This document shows positions 8,118-17,230 of a stretch of 37,523 bases of DNA, in pieces. The stretch comes from Paenibacillus sp. LHD-38 (GTDB lineage Bacteria > Bacillota > Bacilli > Paenibacillales > Paenibacillaceae): NCBI RefSeq assembly GCF_031157315.1, contig NZ_JAVIFU010000057.1, forward strand, positions 1-37,523, given 5' to 3'. The position numbers and the translations under genes were made by a program. Within the stretch, counting starts at the first letter, position 1. Every line of letters begins with the position of its first letter. The notes below the pieces were generated by a model. That model was not told where the DNA came from and did not search any database. It saw only the letters and a list, made by a program, of their open reading frames with translations.

Positions 8118-8298
8118 GAATGAAGAGACCACCTTCGCATAACCTCGATTCTGAATACATTAATGCATATTATTCAAGCTTCTTCTCTCCGGCTACGCTT
8201 TATCGCCCATTACCGCTAAAATATAGGTTTTTACACATTCAACACCCTCATGGACCTACATATACTGAATCAAGATGCAGGAGGCGGTGAGACTGGGT

Positions 8299-9027
8299 TT
8301 GAATAAAACAATCAATCGGGATTATATTCCATACCTCGATAAACATCACACCGGTTTTACCAGGAAGATAAAGCTGGACGGAAATAAAATCCGCAAAGCG
8401 CTGAAGTCCAACCAATCCTTGGCTGTTTCCTTCTATGGCGTTGTCCGCCCTCCAGCCGAGAGCAAGCCAGATGACGCTAAGACCCATATTTCAAAATGTC
8501 CAAAGAGGAAGAAGCGAACTCCGCGGCCCAAAAAAAATGCTAAAGCAAAAAAAAGAATGCCTTGCATCAAGCCGAAAAATAAGCGTCATTGCAAATGCCA
8601 TCCCAAAAAAAAGAAAAAATGCCGCAAAAAAAAGCTCACGACAATTCGAACGATGCGTTTTTTAGAAAGAAATTATAATGGCTTGACAGTCGGGGAAGAT
8701 TTCATGTTTTTACCGTCGCAAAACACATCGTTGTCTACGAACATCATGTATATGATTCAAAACCATAGCGATAACGCTACATTGGAAATACAGGTCGAGG
8801 TTAGTCCGGACAATAAAAATTATTTCGTGGATACGAAGGGAATCAAAATAAAACCCAAGCAAAATTATGTGACTACCCCCTTGAGGTTTGCCAAATTTAC
8901 TCGAGTGGGCTTTAGAACATTGGAACCGGGAACAACCGCAAGCGTTAATGTCAATTATCAAACGCAAACGCAGCTCCGTAAAAAAAAGAAAAGACGCTGT
9001 AGGAAGAAGGCCCGATCTCGTTCATGA
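8299..9027 (+). CDS. Lys/Cys-rich protein with DUF6385-like C-terminal domain
   Basis: About 242 residues. An N-terminal part (about 1-60) is followed by an extremely basic stretch (about 65-125, runs of K with CP, CK and CR motifs), then a beta-rich domain with VEVSPDNKNYFVDTKG and PLRFAKFTRVGF, and a second basic tail. That domain matches in order the end of the 22567 protein (SPDN-N-W, then F-SKYARI), and resembles DUF6385. The start is uncertain: ATG 8275 has no ribosome binding site, while a GGAGGCGGTGA precedes TTG 8299, which I prefer. No signal peptide. It is convergent with the second operon and divergent from the ThDP gene. Basic Cys-rich sequences occur in coat and exosporium proteins, so a structural spore-surface role is plausible but unproven. 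Confidence 0.75.
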   Translation: MNKTINRDYIPYLDKHHTGFTRKIKLDGNKIRKALKSNQSLAVSFYGVVRPPAESKPDDAKTHISKCPKRKKRTPRPKKNAKAKKRMPCIKPKNKRHCKCHPKKKKKCRKKKLTTIRTMRFLERNYNGLTVGEDFMFLPSQNTSLSTNIMYMIQNHSDNATLEIQVEVSPDNKNYFVDTKGIKIKPKQNYVTTPLRFAKFTRVGFRTLEPGTTASVNVNYQTQTQLRKKKKRRCRKKARSRS

Positions 9028-9036
9028 CAGGGCCTT
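9007..9036. terminator. Possible bidirectional terminator between convergent genes
   Basis: AAGGCCC and GGGCCTT form a 7-bp stem with a 16-base loop spanning the stop of the 8299 gene; short T-rich tracts lie on both sides. It sits between two converging genes, but the U tracts are weak. Confidence 0.4.
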
Positions 9037-9053
9037 TAAGCGCCAATCCGCTT

Positions 9054-10001
9054 CTAATCTGTTAAGCCCATTTGCTTAAATATCATTTCGAACCGCTGCT
9101 CGTAAGAATGCTTTTCATGCGCTCGCTTGCAGCCTGCTACGGCAATTCGTTCCCTTTCCTCCTCGTGAAGCAGGTAATACTTTATTTTGCTGATTAACTC
9201 CTCTACGTCACGGTAAGTCTCAATCTCCTGGCCGAATTCATAATAGGCTTTTAATTCCGAATTATAGCCTGTCATCAGAAATCCTCCGCAAGCCGGCACC
9301 TCAAAATCCCGCGCTTTAATTTGCAGAAGATCGGCTGACGAGCATCTGCTTAAATTAAGGTTTATTTTGGTTTGATTAAAGATGCTGACCATTTCCTCGA
9401 GAGATACCTTTCCCGTTGACCATCCATTCCCCCATATATGAACTTCAAGCCCCGCATTCACCAATTGCTGCAAAATATCAACGCGATTTCCATGAGGCAT
9501 GCCTACAAAAGAAACATCATAGCATTTTTTCGTTTCTCGTTTTCTATGAATGGCCGGATTGTGGCCCCATTGCGTATGAATGACGTTCTTATAACCATTC
9601 TGATGGTACAAAGGGACAGCGTCCGCCGATGTGGTCACCATCCAATTAAAATGCGGAGCCCATGCCAGCGTATAATCGAGTCTCCAATGATCGTCCGCGC
9701 ATAAATTGAAGGTGACCGTACCGGTTCGGTGGCTAATTTCATCCATAACCGCCGGATCAAATTGATTTTCTGAGAGAATAGTAAAGAGTACTTCCGGCTT
9801 TTCCTTAAGAACCAATTCCAGCAGCATGGCATTCATCTTCGCTTTTCCAAATTGCTGCAAAAGTACGTCATAATGAAAAGGGACGAGTTGGTGTCCCATT
9901 CGGTGCAGCTGGTCATATAACACCATTTCCAAGCCGTACCCCCTAGCGGGGTCCCCGTAATCATAAAGCATATTCGCAAAAACAATTTTTAATGGTTTCA
10001 A
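9054..10001 (-). CDS. CgeB-like glycosyltransferase (GT4/GT-B type)
   Basis: A 315-residue glycosyltransferase resembling CgeB, the Bacillus subtilis spore-surface (crust) maturation protein. The N-terminal half carries the ADDHWRLDYT and NWMVTTSADA segments typical of the CgeB/DUF3880 group; the C-terminal half has VSFVGMPHGNR, HIWGNGW, NLSRCSSAD..QIKARDFEVPACGGFLMT, then a helical EERERIAVAG tail, as in the Glyco_trans_1_2 domain where donor binding occurs. No signal or membrane segment: cytosolic. The start is TTG 10001, with AAGGGTGA 7 bases upstream; an overlapping ATG at 10008 is in another frame. It is the last gene of the 22370-to-9054 operon, 41 bases after the AAA+ gene. Donor and acceptor unknown. 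Confidence 0.85.
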   Translation of the reverse strand: MKPLKIVFANMLYDYGDPARGYGLEMVLYDQLHRMGHQLVPFHYDVLLQQFGKAKMNAMLLELVLKEKPEVLFTILSENQFDPAVMDEISHRTGTVTFNLCADDHWRLDYTLAWAPHFNWMVTTSADAVPLYHQNGYKNVIHTQWGHNPAIHRKRETKKCYDVSFVGMPHGNRVDILQQLVNAGLEVHIWGNGWSTGKVSLEEMVSIFNQTKINLNLSRCSSADLLQIKARDFEVPACGGFLMTGYNSELKAYYEFGQEIETYRDVEELISKIKYYLLHEEERERIAVAGCKRAHEKHSYEQRFEMIFKQMGLTD

Positions 10002-10042
10002 GCGTCATTCACCCTTCCCGTTGTTAAATGCATTCGCTTTTC

Positions 10043-12745
10043 TTACCCTATGTTATCTAAAAAAGCTATATCCGCGATTAATATCTTCTTTTCATTTTCA
10101 TAGCGATGAAAGGCTCCGAAGCCGTCCGCATGTCTCAATTCTGCGTTTCTCAACGCTTCCTCTACGATATTGCGTGCCAGCCGTGCGTTTCCGAAGAACA
10201 TATCCCGGGAATGATAGATTTCCTCATAGTAGCGGCACAACTTCTTTTCCGCTTCCCCTGATAACACGTAGTTGTGACGAGTGAATAATCTTTCCGTTAT
10301 TTCCAGCAGCTCGTTCGGGTCATAGTCCTCGAAATAAACAATTTGGGAAAATCGGGATTGAAGTCCCGGGTTGCTTTTTACAAATTTCTGCATTTTTTGC
10401 GTATATCCGGCTGCGATGACAATAAGTTCGCCTCTGTAATCCTCCATTTTCTTCACGAGCAAGTCAATTGCAATTTGGCCGTAATCCTCTTTCAGCTTAT
10501 CGGCCCTCAGTGTATAGGCCTCATCAATAAACAATACCCCGCCTATAGCATCGCTTATAAGATTCGCCGTTTTTTGTTCCGTATGACCAGTCAGCGCACT
10601 AACAAAATGCTCTCTCGATGCTTCCACTAAGTGACCTTTTGATAAGATTCCAAGTGCTGCGTAAATTTCACTGAATAGCCGAGCCACCGTTGTCTTGCCT
10701 GTTCCCGGATTGCCAAGAAATAATAAATGAGGGTAAGGCGTTACCGCTTCTTGGCCAGACTCTTTAGCATACCGGATCAACTTCACAAGTTCATTTACAC
10801 TTTTCTTGATCGTATGGAGGCCGACCATATTTTGAAGCTCTTGTAATACCTTATTTAAACGGGGCTCATCGATAGGAATAAAAACCTTCTTGTTCAGCAT
10901 GGAAGGTCGAAGTACGGACATGTCCTCGGGCAAAATGGTGGTCATGACCTCCCTTGTGCGCTTGTCTTTCGGCAATTTTACGCAGCGCCTGGAATGAGCT
11001 AATTTCACCTTCTCAAAACAGTTGCGAACCAACCGGGCATTGCCGAAAGATAAATCCCGGTTTCGGAAAAGCTCCATAAAATAATCGTACAGCAAGGCTT
11101 CAAAATGAGAATCGAGGATATATTCTTCGTCTAAGGCCATGTGACGGGCGATACGGAGCAGTTCATCCGGCGTGTAATCCGGGAAAAAAATCGTCTGCTT
11201 AAACCTCTCTCTTAAGCCGGGATTGATGTCTATCAAGGTTTTCATTTCTCGAGGATAACCTGCCGCTATGACCACAAATTGGCCTGAGAGATCCTCCATG
11301 CGCTTCAAAATGACTTCGATTGCTTCCTTGCCGTAATCCTGTCCCGAATCGGATTTCGCGAGCGTATAAGCTTCATCAATGAATAAGATGCCGCCAACGG
11401 CCGATTGAATAGCCCGTTCCGTTTTCATTGCCGTTTGTCCCACATATTCTGCTACTAAACCCGTGCGGTCGACTTCTACCACATGTCCCTTTTCTAATAG
11501 CCCCATTGCTTTATATAGCTTGCCTAACAGTCGGGCCACAGTCGTTTTTCCTGTTCCGGGATTTCCGACAAATAGAGCGTGAAGCGATAAAGAGTCGGCA
11601 GTTTTCATGCCAAGACGCTGACGGTCCTTCACATATTCAATGTAATCGACCAAATCCAGAATTGTCTGCTTCATTGATTCCATCGCTACAAATCCTTCAA
11701 GCTCTTGAAGCTGTGCGGCCAAGCTCTCACGGTCTCCACTTCCGGGAGACGATGGCGAAATGTGTGTATTCGAAATAAAGATGTTACTGTGATCGTGAAT
11801 GATACAATTCACCAAATGCGGATTTCCGTCTTTAATCCATAATCCTTCCCCTGCATGACCGTAAATTTCGCAATCCTCCAGAATTCCCAGTCCAGCGTCC
11901 GCAACGAGTAGTCCCAATTGTTTCCCATTGAAGATTTGGCAGCGTCTTAACTGCGGATTCGCCTCTTTCTTAATCGCCACATTTAATATTTCGTTTCCGT
12001 ATATCTTGCAGTCTTCCAATATTCCCTGTCCGCGTTCAGTCGCAAACACCCCAGCATCGTGACCATCGTAAATTCGGCAATGAGAAAGTTTAGGATTGCC
12101 ATCATGTATAATCGCCAGTCCCGCTTTTGTATGGGCAAAAATATCGCAGGATTCGAAGCTCCCTCTGCCTTGATTGGTGACCAATACTCCTGCATTTCCT
12201 CCCTTATAAATACGGCACCTTCGAAAAACGGGATCCCCCCCGCGTTCGATTACCACACAAGCAGACTTGTGATAACTGATGTCGCAATCCACCAGCAAAC
12301 CTTGACCGCCGTCTGTCACATGAACTCCCGCATCTTGACCGGAATGTATCTTGCACCGTTTGATGATGGGATCCGCCTCATCGCCTATACTTAGTACAGG
12401 TCCTGCCTTCGATGACATCTCGCATTGTTCGAATAAGGGGGAGCCCTTCACGATATAAACCGCCACGAATTCCCCTTCGTCTGCATGGTCGATCATTATG
12501 TTTTCAACCGACGCGAAAATAGTCTTCATCTCCAGGGTGTGGGAAGCTGCTCCGATCAAAATCACTTGCCCCAAAGAACCGGATCCCATGATTTTCACTT
12601 GTTTTTCAACGACGATGCATTCCCGGTAAATACCGGGATGTACGACAATCGTATCGCCCGGCTCCGCTGCATGGACCGCCTCCGCAATGGTCCTGAAATT
12701 AGCTTCTTCTACGGGGGAAACGGTGATCCTATTAGATGCAGCCAT
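10043..12745 (-). CDS. Right-handed beta-helix protein fused to two SpoVK/CbbX-type AAA+ modules
   Basis: 900 residues in three parts. Residues 1-325 are a parallel beta-helix: about a dozen coils of 22-24 residues with recurring C-x-IY/IF-x-G-x-x-AGV-x-V and G-x-G-x-x-x-x-C-x-I patterns, as in pectate-lyase-like and NosD folds. Residues 340-610 form the first AAA+ module (Walker A GNPGTGKTT 394-402; Walker B ILFIDEAY 453-460). Residues 630-900 form the second (Walker A 678-686; VLFIDEAY 737-744). Both match the SpoVK/CbbX group, including GNARL near their ends. Both ATPase sites look intact. ATG 12745 overlaps the previous stop by one base. Position among glycosyltransferases suggests an ATP-driven remodelling or assembly factor acting on the glycan-protein machinery; this is inference. 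No signal peptide. Confidence 0.9.
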   Translation of the reverse strand: MAASNRITVSPVEEANFRTIAEAVHAAEPGDTIVVHPGIYRECIVVEKQVKIMGSGSLGQVILIGAASHTLEMKTIFASVENIMIDHADEGEFVAVYIVKGSPLFEQCEMSSKAGPVLSIGDEADPIIKRCKIHSGQDAGVHVTDGGQGLLVDCDISYHKSACVVIERGGDPVFRRCRIYKGGNAGVLVTNQGRGSFESCDIFAHTKAGLAIIHDGNPKLSHCRIYDGHDAGVFATERGQGILEDCKIYGNEILNVAIKKEANPQLRRCQIFNGKQLGLLVADAGLGILEDCEIYGHAGEGLWIKDGNPHLVNCIIHDHSNIFISNTHISPSSPGSGDRESLAAQLQELEGFVAMESMKQTILDLVDYIEYVKDRQRLGMKTADSLSLHALFVGNPGTGKTTVARLLGKLYKAMGLLEKGHVVEVDRTGLVAEYVGQTAMKTERAIQSAVGGILFIDEAYTLAKSDSGQDYGKEAIEVILKRMEDLSGQFVVIAAGYPREMKTLIDINPGLRERFKQTIFFPDYTPDELLRIARHMALDEEYILDSHFEALLYDYFMELFRNRDLSFGNARLVRNCFEKVKLAHSRRCVKLPKDKRTREVMTTILPEDMSVLRPSMLNKKVFIPIDEPRLNKVLQELQNMVGLHTIKKSVNELVKLIRYAKESGQEAVTPYPHLLFLGNPGTGKTTVARLFSEIYAALGILSKGHLVEASREHFVSALTGHTEQKTANLISDAIGGVLFIDEAYTLRADKLKEDYGQIAIDLLVKKMEDYRGELIVIAAGYTQKMQKFVKSNPGLQSRFSQIVYFEDYDPNELLEITERLFTRHNYVLSGEAEKKLCRYYEEIYHSRDMFFGNARLARNIVEEALRNAELRHADGFGAFHRYENEKKILIADIAFLDNIG

Positions 12746-14073
12746 TAGATGAGCTCCGCTAAAGGGAGGAAATGTTCTCCCTCAACCAGTCCGGATTTTA
12801 TCAATGCGTACCTGTGCTTTCTCATGTTGACATCGGAGCCGAGAATAGCAAAAGTAACAGAGAAGTCTATTTGGAGATCCGAAGAGGTCGGAATTCCCCT
12901 GAACATATCCGATTCTTCTTGGATGTTCTGCTCGGACTTAATAATTTGGGTGACACGCGTCTTCAATTCTGGAAAAGCATCCAGAAAACATCCCGCAAAT
13001 CCCCCGTCGCCTATAATCTGAAGTTGTTTACCTGATTCTTTTATTTTTTTTTCTAGGCTGTAGAGCTGATGGCGAAACGCGATTCCATATTGGTACAAAT
13101 GAGCATAAGATCTACACTCGTTCTGTGAGTGCATATAGTTAACAATTTCAGTCGGGGTTTTCCTGAGTACCAGAAGATGCAGCAAGCGAGAAAGCACTTT
13201 CTCCCGTGCTTCACCCTCATAATCGTGCAATTGGGGATCCATTTTCAGCAAATCAAGTACACCTTGAAGGGCAAAATGAAAACATTGCATCTCTATGGCT
13301 TTTTTTACTCTTACCATCACAGTCATATGCAAATAATTACACAGTACATTTTTCAATTCCACAGATAGCGAAGAATAGTACGGAAGCTGTTCGAGCGCCT
13401 TAAAACGCATAAATTCCCAGCCATTCATAGAGGAAGCGATCGTCGTTTCGCTTCCCTCGTGCAAAGTATGATTAACGAGGGGCTCGGCAATGGAATAAGT
13501 GTCAAACGCAAACACCGACTTCATCACAAAATCAACATCACAAATATGGGAATCGATCAGTAGCCCCGTATAAGGCAAAATCTCCCTTTTGACCATCCAT
13601 TCGCTGGGAAGCCCGAAGCTGTGAATGTTCATGCACTCCCTGACAGAGCTGAAGCCTTTGGGCCGCAGCAGATCAAACGGCAGAGAAAGGTAAGGCTCTG
13701 AATTAAATGTGAAGCAGCAGGTAATGATCCCCGCATTCGGTTGGCTGACTGCGGCATCGTAAAAACGCTGTAAGGCCTCCTTTATAACCAGAGTGTCGTC
13801 AGAGTGGAGAAATTTGATATATTTCCCTTTCGCCTCAATCAGGCAGCGATTATGATTTGCAGGCGCTCCTATATTCCACTCATTTACAATAAAGCGAATC
13901 CGGTCATCATCAAATGAAGCAACTACTGCTTCTGTATGATCAGTGGAACGATTATCCACGATAACAAGTTCAAAATCTTGAAAACTTTGTTCCAGAACGC
14001 TGCGAATGGAATCTGCAAGCCGTTCCGCTCTGTTGTATGTGGGTATGCAGACTGACATGAAAGGTGTTTCCAA
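12745..14073 (-). CDS. GT2-family glycosyltransferase with extra C-terminal domain
   Basis: A 442-residue GT-A fold enzyme. The N-terminal 220 residues hold SVCIPTYNRAERL, the nucleotide-binding VIVDNRSTDHT and the metal-binding DXD equivalent FLHSDD (about residues 88-93). Beyond residue 240 lies a helical region and then IIGDGGFAG (about 353-361) followed by a Rossmann-like alternation of strands and helices to the end, which may be an appended nucleotide-binding domain of unknown role. I chose TTG 14073 because AAGGAGA lies 7 bases upstream; the ATG at 14103 gives ten more residues but has no ribosome binding site. Unlike its upstream neighbours it has no TPR region. It sits between the large GT2-TPR gene and the AAA+ gene and probably adds one sugar of the same glycan. 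Confidence 0.85.
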   Translation of the reverse strand: METPFMSVCIPTYNRAERLADSIRSVLEQSFQDFELVIVDNRSTDHTEAVVASFDDDRIRFIVNEWNIGAPANHNRCLIEAKGKYIKFLHSDDTLVIKEALQRFYDAAVSQPNAGIITCCFTFNSEPYLSLPFDLLRPKGFSSVRECMNIHSFGLPSEWMVKREILPYTGLLIDSHICDVDFVMKSVFAFDTYSIAEPLVNHTLHEGSETTIASSMNGWEFMRFKALEQLPYYSSLSVELKNVLCNYLHMTVMVRVKKAIEMQCFHFALQGVLDLLKMDPQLHDYEGEAREKVLSRLLHLLVLRKTPTEIVNYMHSQNECRSYAHLYQYGIAFRHQLYSLEKKIKESGKQLQIIGDGGFAGCFLDAFPELKTRVTQIIKSEQNIQEESDMFRGIPTSSDLQIDFSVTFAILGSDVNMRKHRYALIKSGLVEGEHFLPLAELI

Positions 14074-14104
14074 AATTACATCTCCTTCCCTTACGCTTTG
14101 CATG

Positions 14105-17100
14105 TTAAAGTCTGCTTAGCTTTTCTCTTAGACGATGTGATTCCGGATGAAATTGAATTCCCAGCTGCAGCGCTTCTTTGGCGTACTGAAGCGCAATTCC
14201 GTACCGGGTTCTCCAGTTTTGAATTAACTGCTGGGAAGCTTGGATATATCGCGGGTTGCAATCTAACGACAATAAAAAATAACGGGTAGACTGCTCCCAG
14301 TGTTTAGCCTCACGGTGAGCTAACCCCAGCCCATAATAGGCATGATAGGTGGCCACACCTTCAAAGCTGCTGTAAAGATAAGGTGCGGGACCCATAGCGA
14401 TGCACGCTTCAAAATGCTCAATGGCCTGCTTCCACCGCCCCTGTTCGAAGGCACATGTAGCGAATATATGGTGAAGGTCGGTAAAATCCGGAAACCGGGC
14501 GATTCCGTCAATCAATGTTTTCTCGCAAGCTTCATAATCCTTTAAAGCCAAATAACAGTGTGCGAATTTATTTAAACAATCGGCATATTGTGGATGCTCC
14601 GGGGTCCAGTCAGACAGGGAGGCTTGAAAATGGTTGACCGCCTCAAGATACTGATTTTGCAGCATAAATTCCACACCCAAATAGTACCGGTAAAGAGAGG
14701 ACTCCTGCTGCTGCAATTGCTTTCGGATAATATCCATATTTCTTTCGGATTTTTGCTTTTTCTCGATGGTTTCTGTTTTGTAACCATCGTGATGAATCAC
14801 AAGATCAACCGTTTCAATTCGATTTCCACGTTCCCAAAATCGTTGTAATGGAATATGCTCATGAATAATCCCAACATATCGATATTCCGGCTTGTTTCTA
14901 AATAACGAAAGCCTACGGTCAACAACCGTATGCGAATCATCGATCTTGCTGTTGACTGTCAGGAAATAACCGTCAATATCCGGATTTTGAATCAATTCGC
15001 GCAGGCGGTCGCATGATTCAGGTTCTAGCCATTCGTCCGCATCCAAGACAAGAATCCATGCCGAGGTTGCCAGTTCCAAGGCAGCGTTGCGTGCGATGGA
15101 AAAATCGCCATTCCAAGTTACCTGACAAACCTTAGCCCTGTATTGTTCCGCTATAGTAACGGTATCGTCTACCGAACCTGTGTCGACAATAATAATTTCA
15201 TCAACCAAGCCGGATATGCTTTGCAAGGCTGTAGGCAGATACTCTTCTTCATCCTTTACAATCATGCAAAGGCTGATGCCTTCCTGCTGTTTCGGAGCTG
15301 CAGAATGATGGCCCAGCCCAGCCGTTTCCAAATAATACTGGTATGATATTCGCGACAACCCGAGCATCGCCTTGATATGATCCGGGGATTTATGCAATAT
15401 TTCCTGATATCCCTTCCAAGCTTGACCGTATCGGCCTAATGAGTAAGCAATTTCTGCCAATAGCACGGCCGATTCTAAACTCGGATTCCCTTGATCATCC
15501 CATAGACGAGCCCAGCTTTGTGCTTCCGCTGCTTTCCCTTTCTTTTGCAGCAGCTTTGCGAAGAGAATAAGCTTTTCTTCATGCTGCCACTGCTTTGGAA
15601 TAAAGGTATATATTTTAGCGAGCCAATCGTATTTCCCTAAATAAACAAAAATTTCCGCTAAACCGAGAAGCGCCTCTTCCTCCTTGCCGGATAAGGTCCA
15701 TCCAGCCGATTTGCCGCTCTCCGCTTTCCCTTCCAATATTCGGCTCACTTGCTCGCATAATTCAATTTCAAAGGAGGCGAATCGATTGGCTTGACGGAGG
15801 AAGCTCAGGATGTTTAAAGATTCCTGATAATCCCCGCATAACCAGTAATAGATACACTTGAAAAATGACGCCCTTACATATTTCTGGCTCTGTTCGGGGA
15901 TCTGGTTGAACAGGTCGCAAGCCTGCTGCAGTTCACCGCTATAAAACAAGCATTGTGCCTTCAAGAGATGCAGCTCCTCCGGTAAAGACGGGCTGAGCTG
16001 TTCATAATGACGGAGAAAAATAAGTGCCGTTTCGAAAGCGCCCGCATTCGAAAAAGCTTCGGCAAAGTACTGGTTGGCAATGGGAATATTCAAATCAAAC
16101 TGTCTTCTCAATAGGGTTAATATTTCTTCTTTCGTTTTTGACTTAACCAATTCTGCAGCAATAGCATGAACCGCGGGAACATAAGACGTGTTGCATTGCA
16201 GTGCGTCGAAAAAAGCTTCCAGCGCCTTGTCGCTCTCCCCGATCTCGGAATACAAATATCCGATACGATAATAGGCTGTATAGGAGCCGCTTCCGCACAT
16301 GGAGCTGTAGGTCACAGGCGCTTCCCCCTGCTTAATGCAGGCATGATAAGCCTTAATCGCCTCGATGTTTTTCCCTTCCTGCTCAAGCGTTTCCGCGCGA
16401 AGAAAGTAAAGATCGGTATAATCGGGATACAATTGGGTTGCATTCTCTAATTCTTCATATACGCGCCTGTATTGAAACAACTCCTGGAACGCGATAATCT
16501 TTTTCTTCAGCATTTCCGATGAAGGTACAATCCCCATCTCCAAATAGAGCTGCTGCGAACGCTCAAATGCTTCTACGGCCAGTTCGTAATCCCCTGCGCG
16601 CAAATGCTCCGTACCGAGGTAAAAATAGGTTATCGCCGTTGGGTTTTGTCCCAATTCCTCTTCCAAGAGGGTCCGGTTACGTGAAATTTTCTGCTTCGCT
16701 TCAACTTCCGTGTTCAAATACCCGTAGTGCTGCATGCGGATATCGCAATAATTAATCCCTACGCCATTCAATTGCAGCGTTTCATGAATTTTCCCGGTAA
16801 AGCGGAAGCGAGGTTCGTTTTTCACCAGCCGGGGCTGCAGCATGCGAACATAAAGGCCGCCGCCTTCTCCGAAATAACTGAGCGTATCGAAAAAGAAACA
16901 ATCGGTGTCGGTTTCAAGGAGCAGCTCCCTGACGAGATGCCGATCCTCCGGATGAAGCTCGTCATCCGCATCCATCAATAACATCCAATCGCCGGTCGCT
17001 TGTTCGATCGCAACATTTTTCGCCAAACTGAAATCATTCTGCCACGGGAAATGGAAAACTTTGGCCCCCAGAGATTCCGCAATTTTCACCGTAGCATCGA

Positions 17101-17230
17101 CAGAACCGGTATCCACTACGATCATCTCATCTACGATATCCTTCACGCTATGAAGAGCACGCCCAATATTAAATTGCTCGTCTCTGGAAATCATCACCAT
17201 ACTTATCCGCTGTCTGCTACTTCCCGACAT
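14105..17230 (-). CDS. Double GT2-TPR glycosyltransferase (two catalytic domains)
   Basis: 1041 residues containing two complete GT2 modules, each followed by tetratricopeptide repeats. Module 1: GT2 at about 8-180 (IVVDTGSVD 37-45; LMDADDE 85-91), TPR and TPR-like helices to about 640. Module 2: GT2 at about 650-830 (IIVDTGSVDD; LDADEW 729-734), then TPRs to the end. Both DXD motifs are intact, so both domains are probably active and could add two sugars in sequence or act as one processive unit. This layout is like the SunS-type and other TPR-linked protein glycosyltransferases, where the TPR part binds the acceptor. ATG 17230 has GGAGG 9 bases upstream and overlaps the previous gene by 14 bases. 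Cytosolic. Confidence 0.88.
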   Translation of the reverse strand: MSGSSRQRISMVMISRDEQFNIGRALHSVKDIVDEMIVVDTGSVDATVKIAESLGAKVFHFPWQNDFSLAKNVAIEQATGDWMLLMDADDELHPEDRHLVRELLLETDTDCFFFDTLSYFGEGGGLYVRMLQPRLVKNEPRFRFTGKIHETLQLNGVGINYCDIRMQHYGYLNTEVEAKQKISRNRTLLEEELGQNPTAITYFYLGTEHLRAGDYELAVEAFERSQQLYLEMGIVPSSEMLKKKIIAFQELFQYRRVYEELENATQLYPDYTDLYFLRAETLEQEGKNIEAIKAYHACIKQGEAPVTYSSMCGSGSYTAYYRIGYLYSEIGESDKALEAFFDALQCNTSYVPAVHAIAAELVKSKTKEEILTLLRRQFDLNIPIANQYFAEAFSNAGAFETALIFLRHYEQLSPSLPEELHLLKAQCLFYSGELQQACDLFNQIPEQSQKYVRASFFKCIYYWLCGDYQESLNILSFLRQANRFASFEIELCEQVSRILEGKAESGKSAGWTLSGKEEEALLGLAEIFVYLGKYDWLAKIYTFIPKQWQHEEKLILFAKLLQKKGKAAEAQSWARLWDDQGNPSLESAVLLAEIAYSLGRYGQAWKGYQEILHKSPDHIKAMLGLSRISYQYYLETAGLGHHSAAPKQQEGISLCMIVKDEEEYLPTALQSISGLVDEIIIVDTGSVDDTVTIAEQYRAKVCQVTWNGDFSIARNAALELATSAWILVLDADEWLEPESCDRLRELIQNPDIDGYFLTVNSKIDDSHTVVDRRLSLFRNKPEYRYVGIIHEHIPLQRFWERGNRIETVDLVIHHDGYKTETIEKKQKSERNMDIIRKQLQQQESSLYRYYLGVEFMLQNQYLEAVNHFQASLSDWTPEHPQYADCLNKFAHCYLALKDYEACEKTLIDGIARFPDFTDLHHIFATCAFEQGRWKQAIEHFEACIAMGPAPYLYSSFEGVATYHAYYGLGLAHREAKHWEQSTRYFLLSLDCNPRYIQASQQLIQNWRTRYGIALQYAKEALQLGIQFHPESHRLREKLSRL

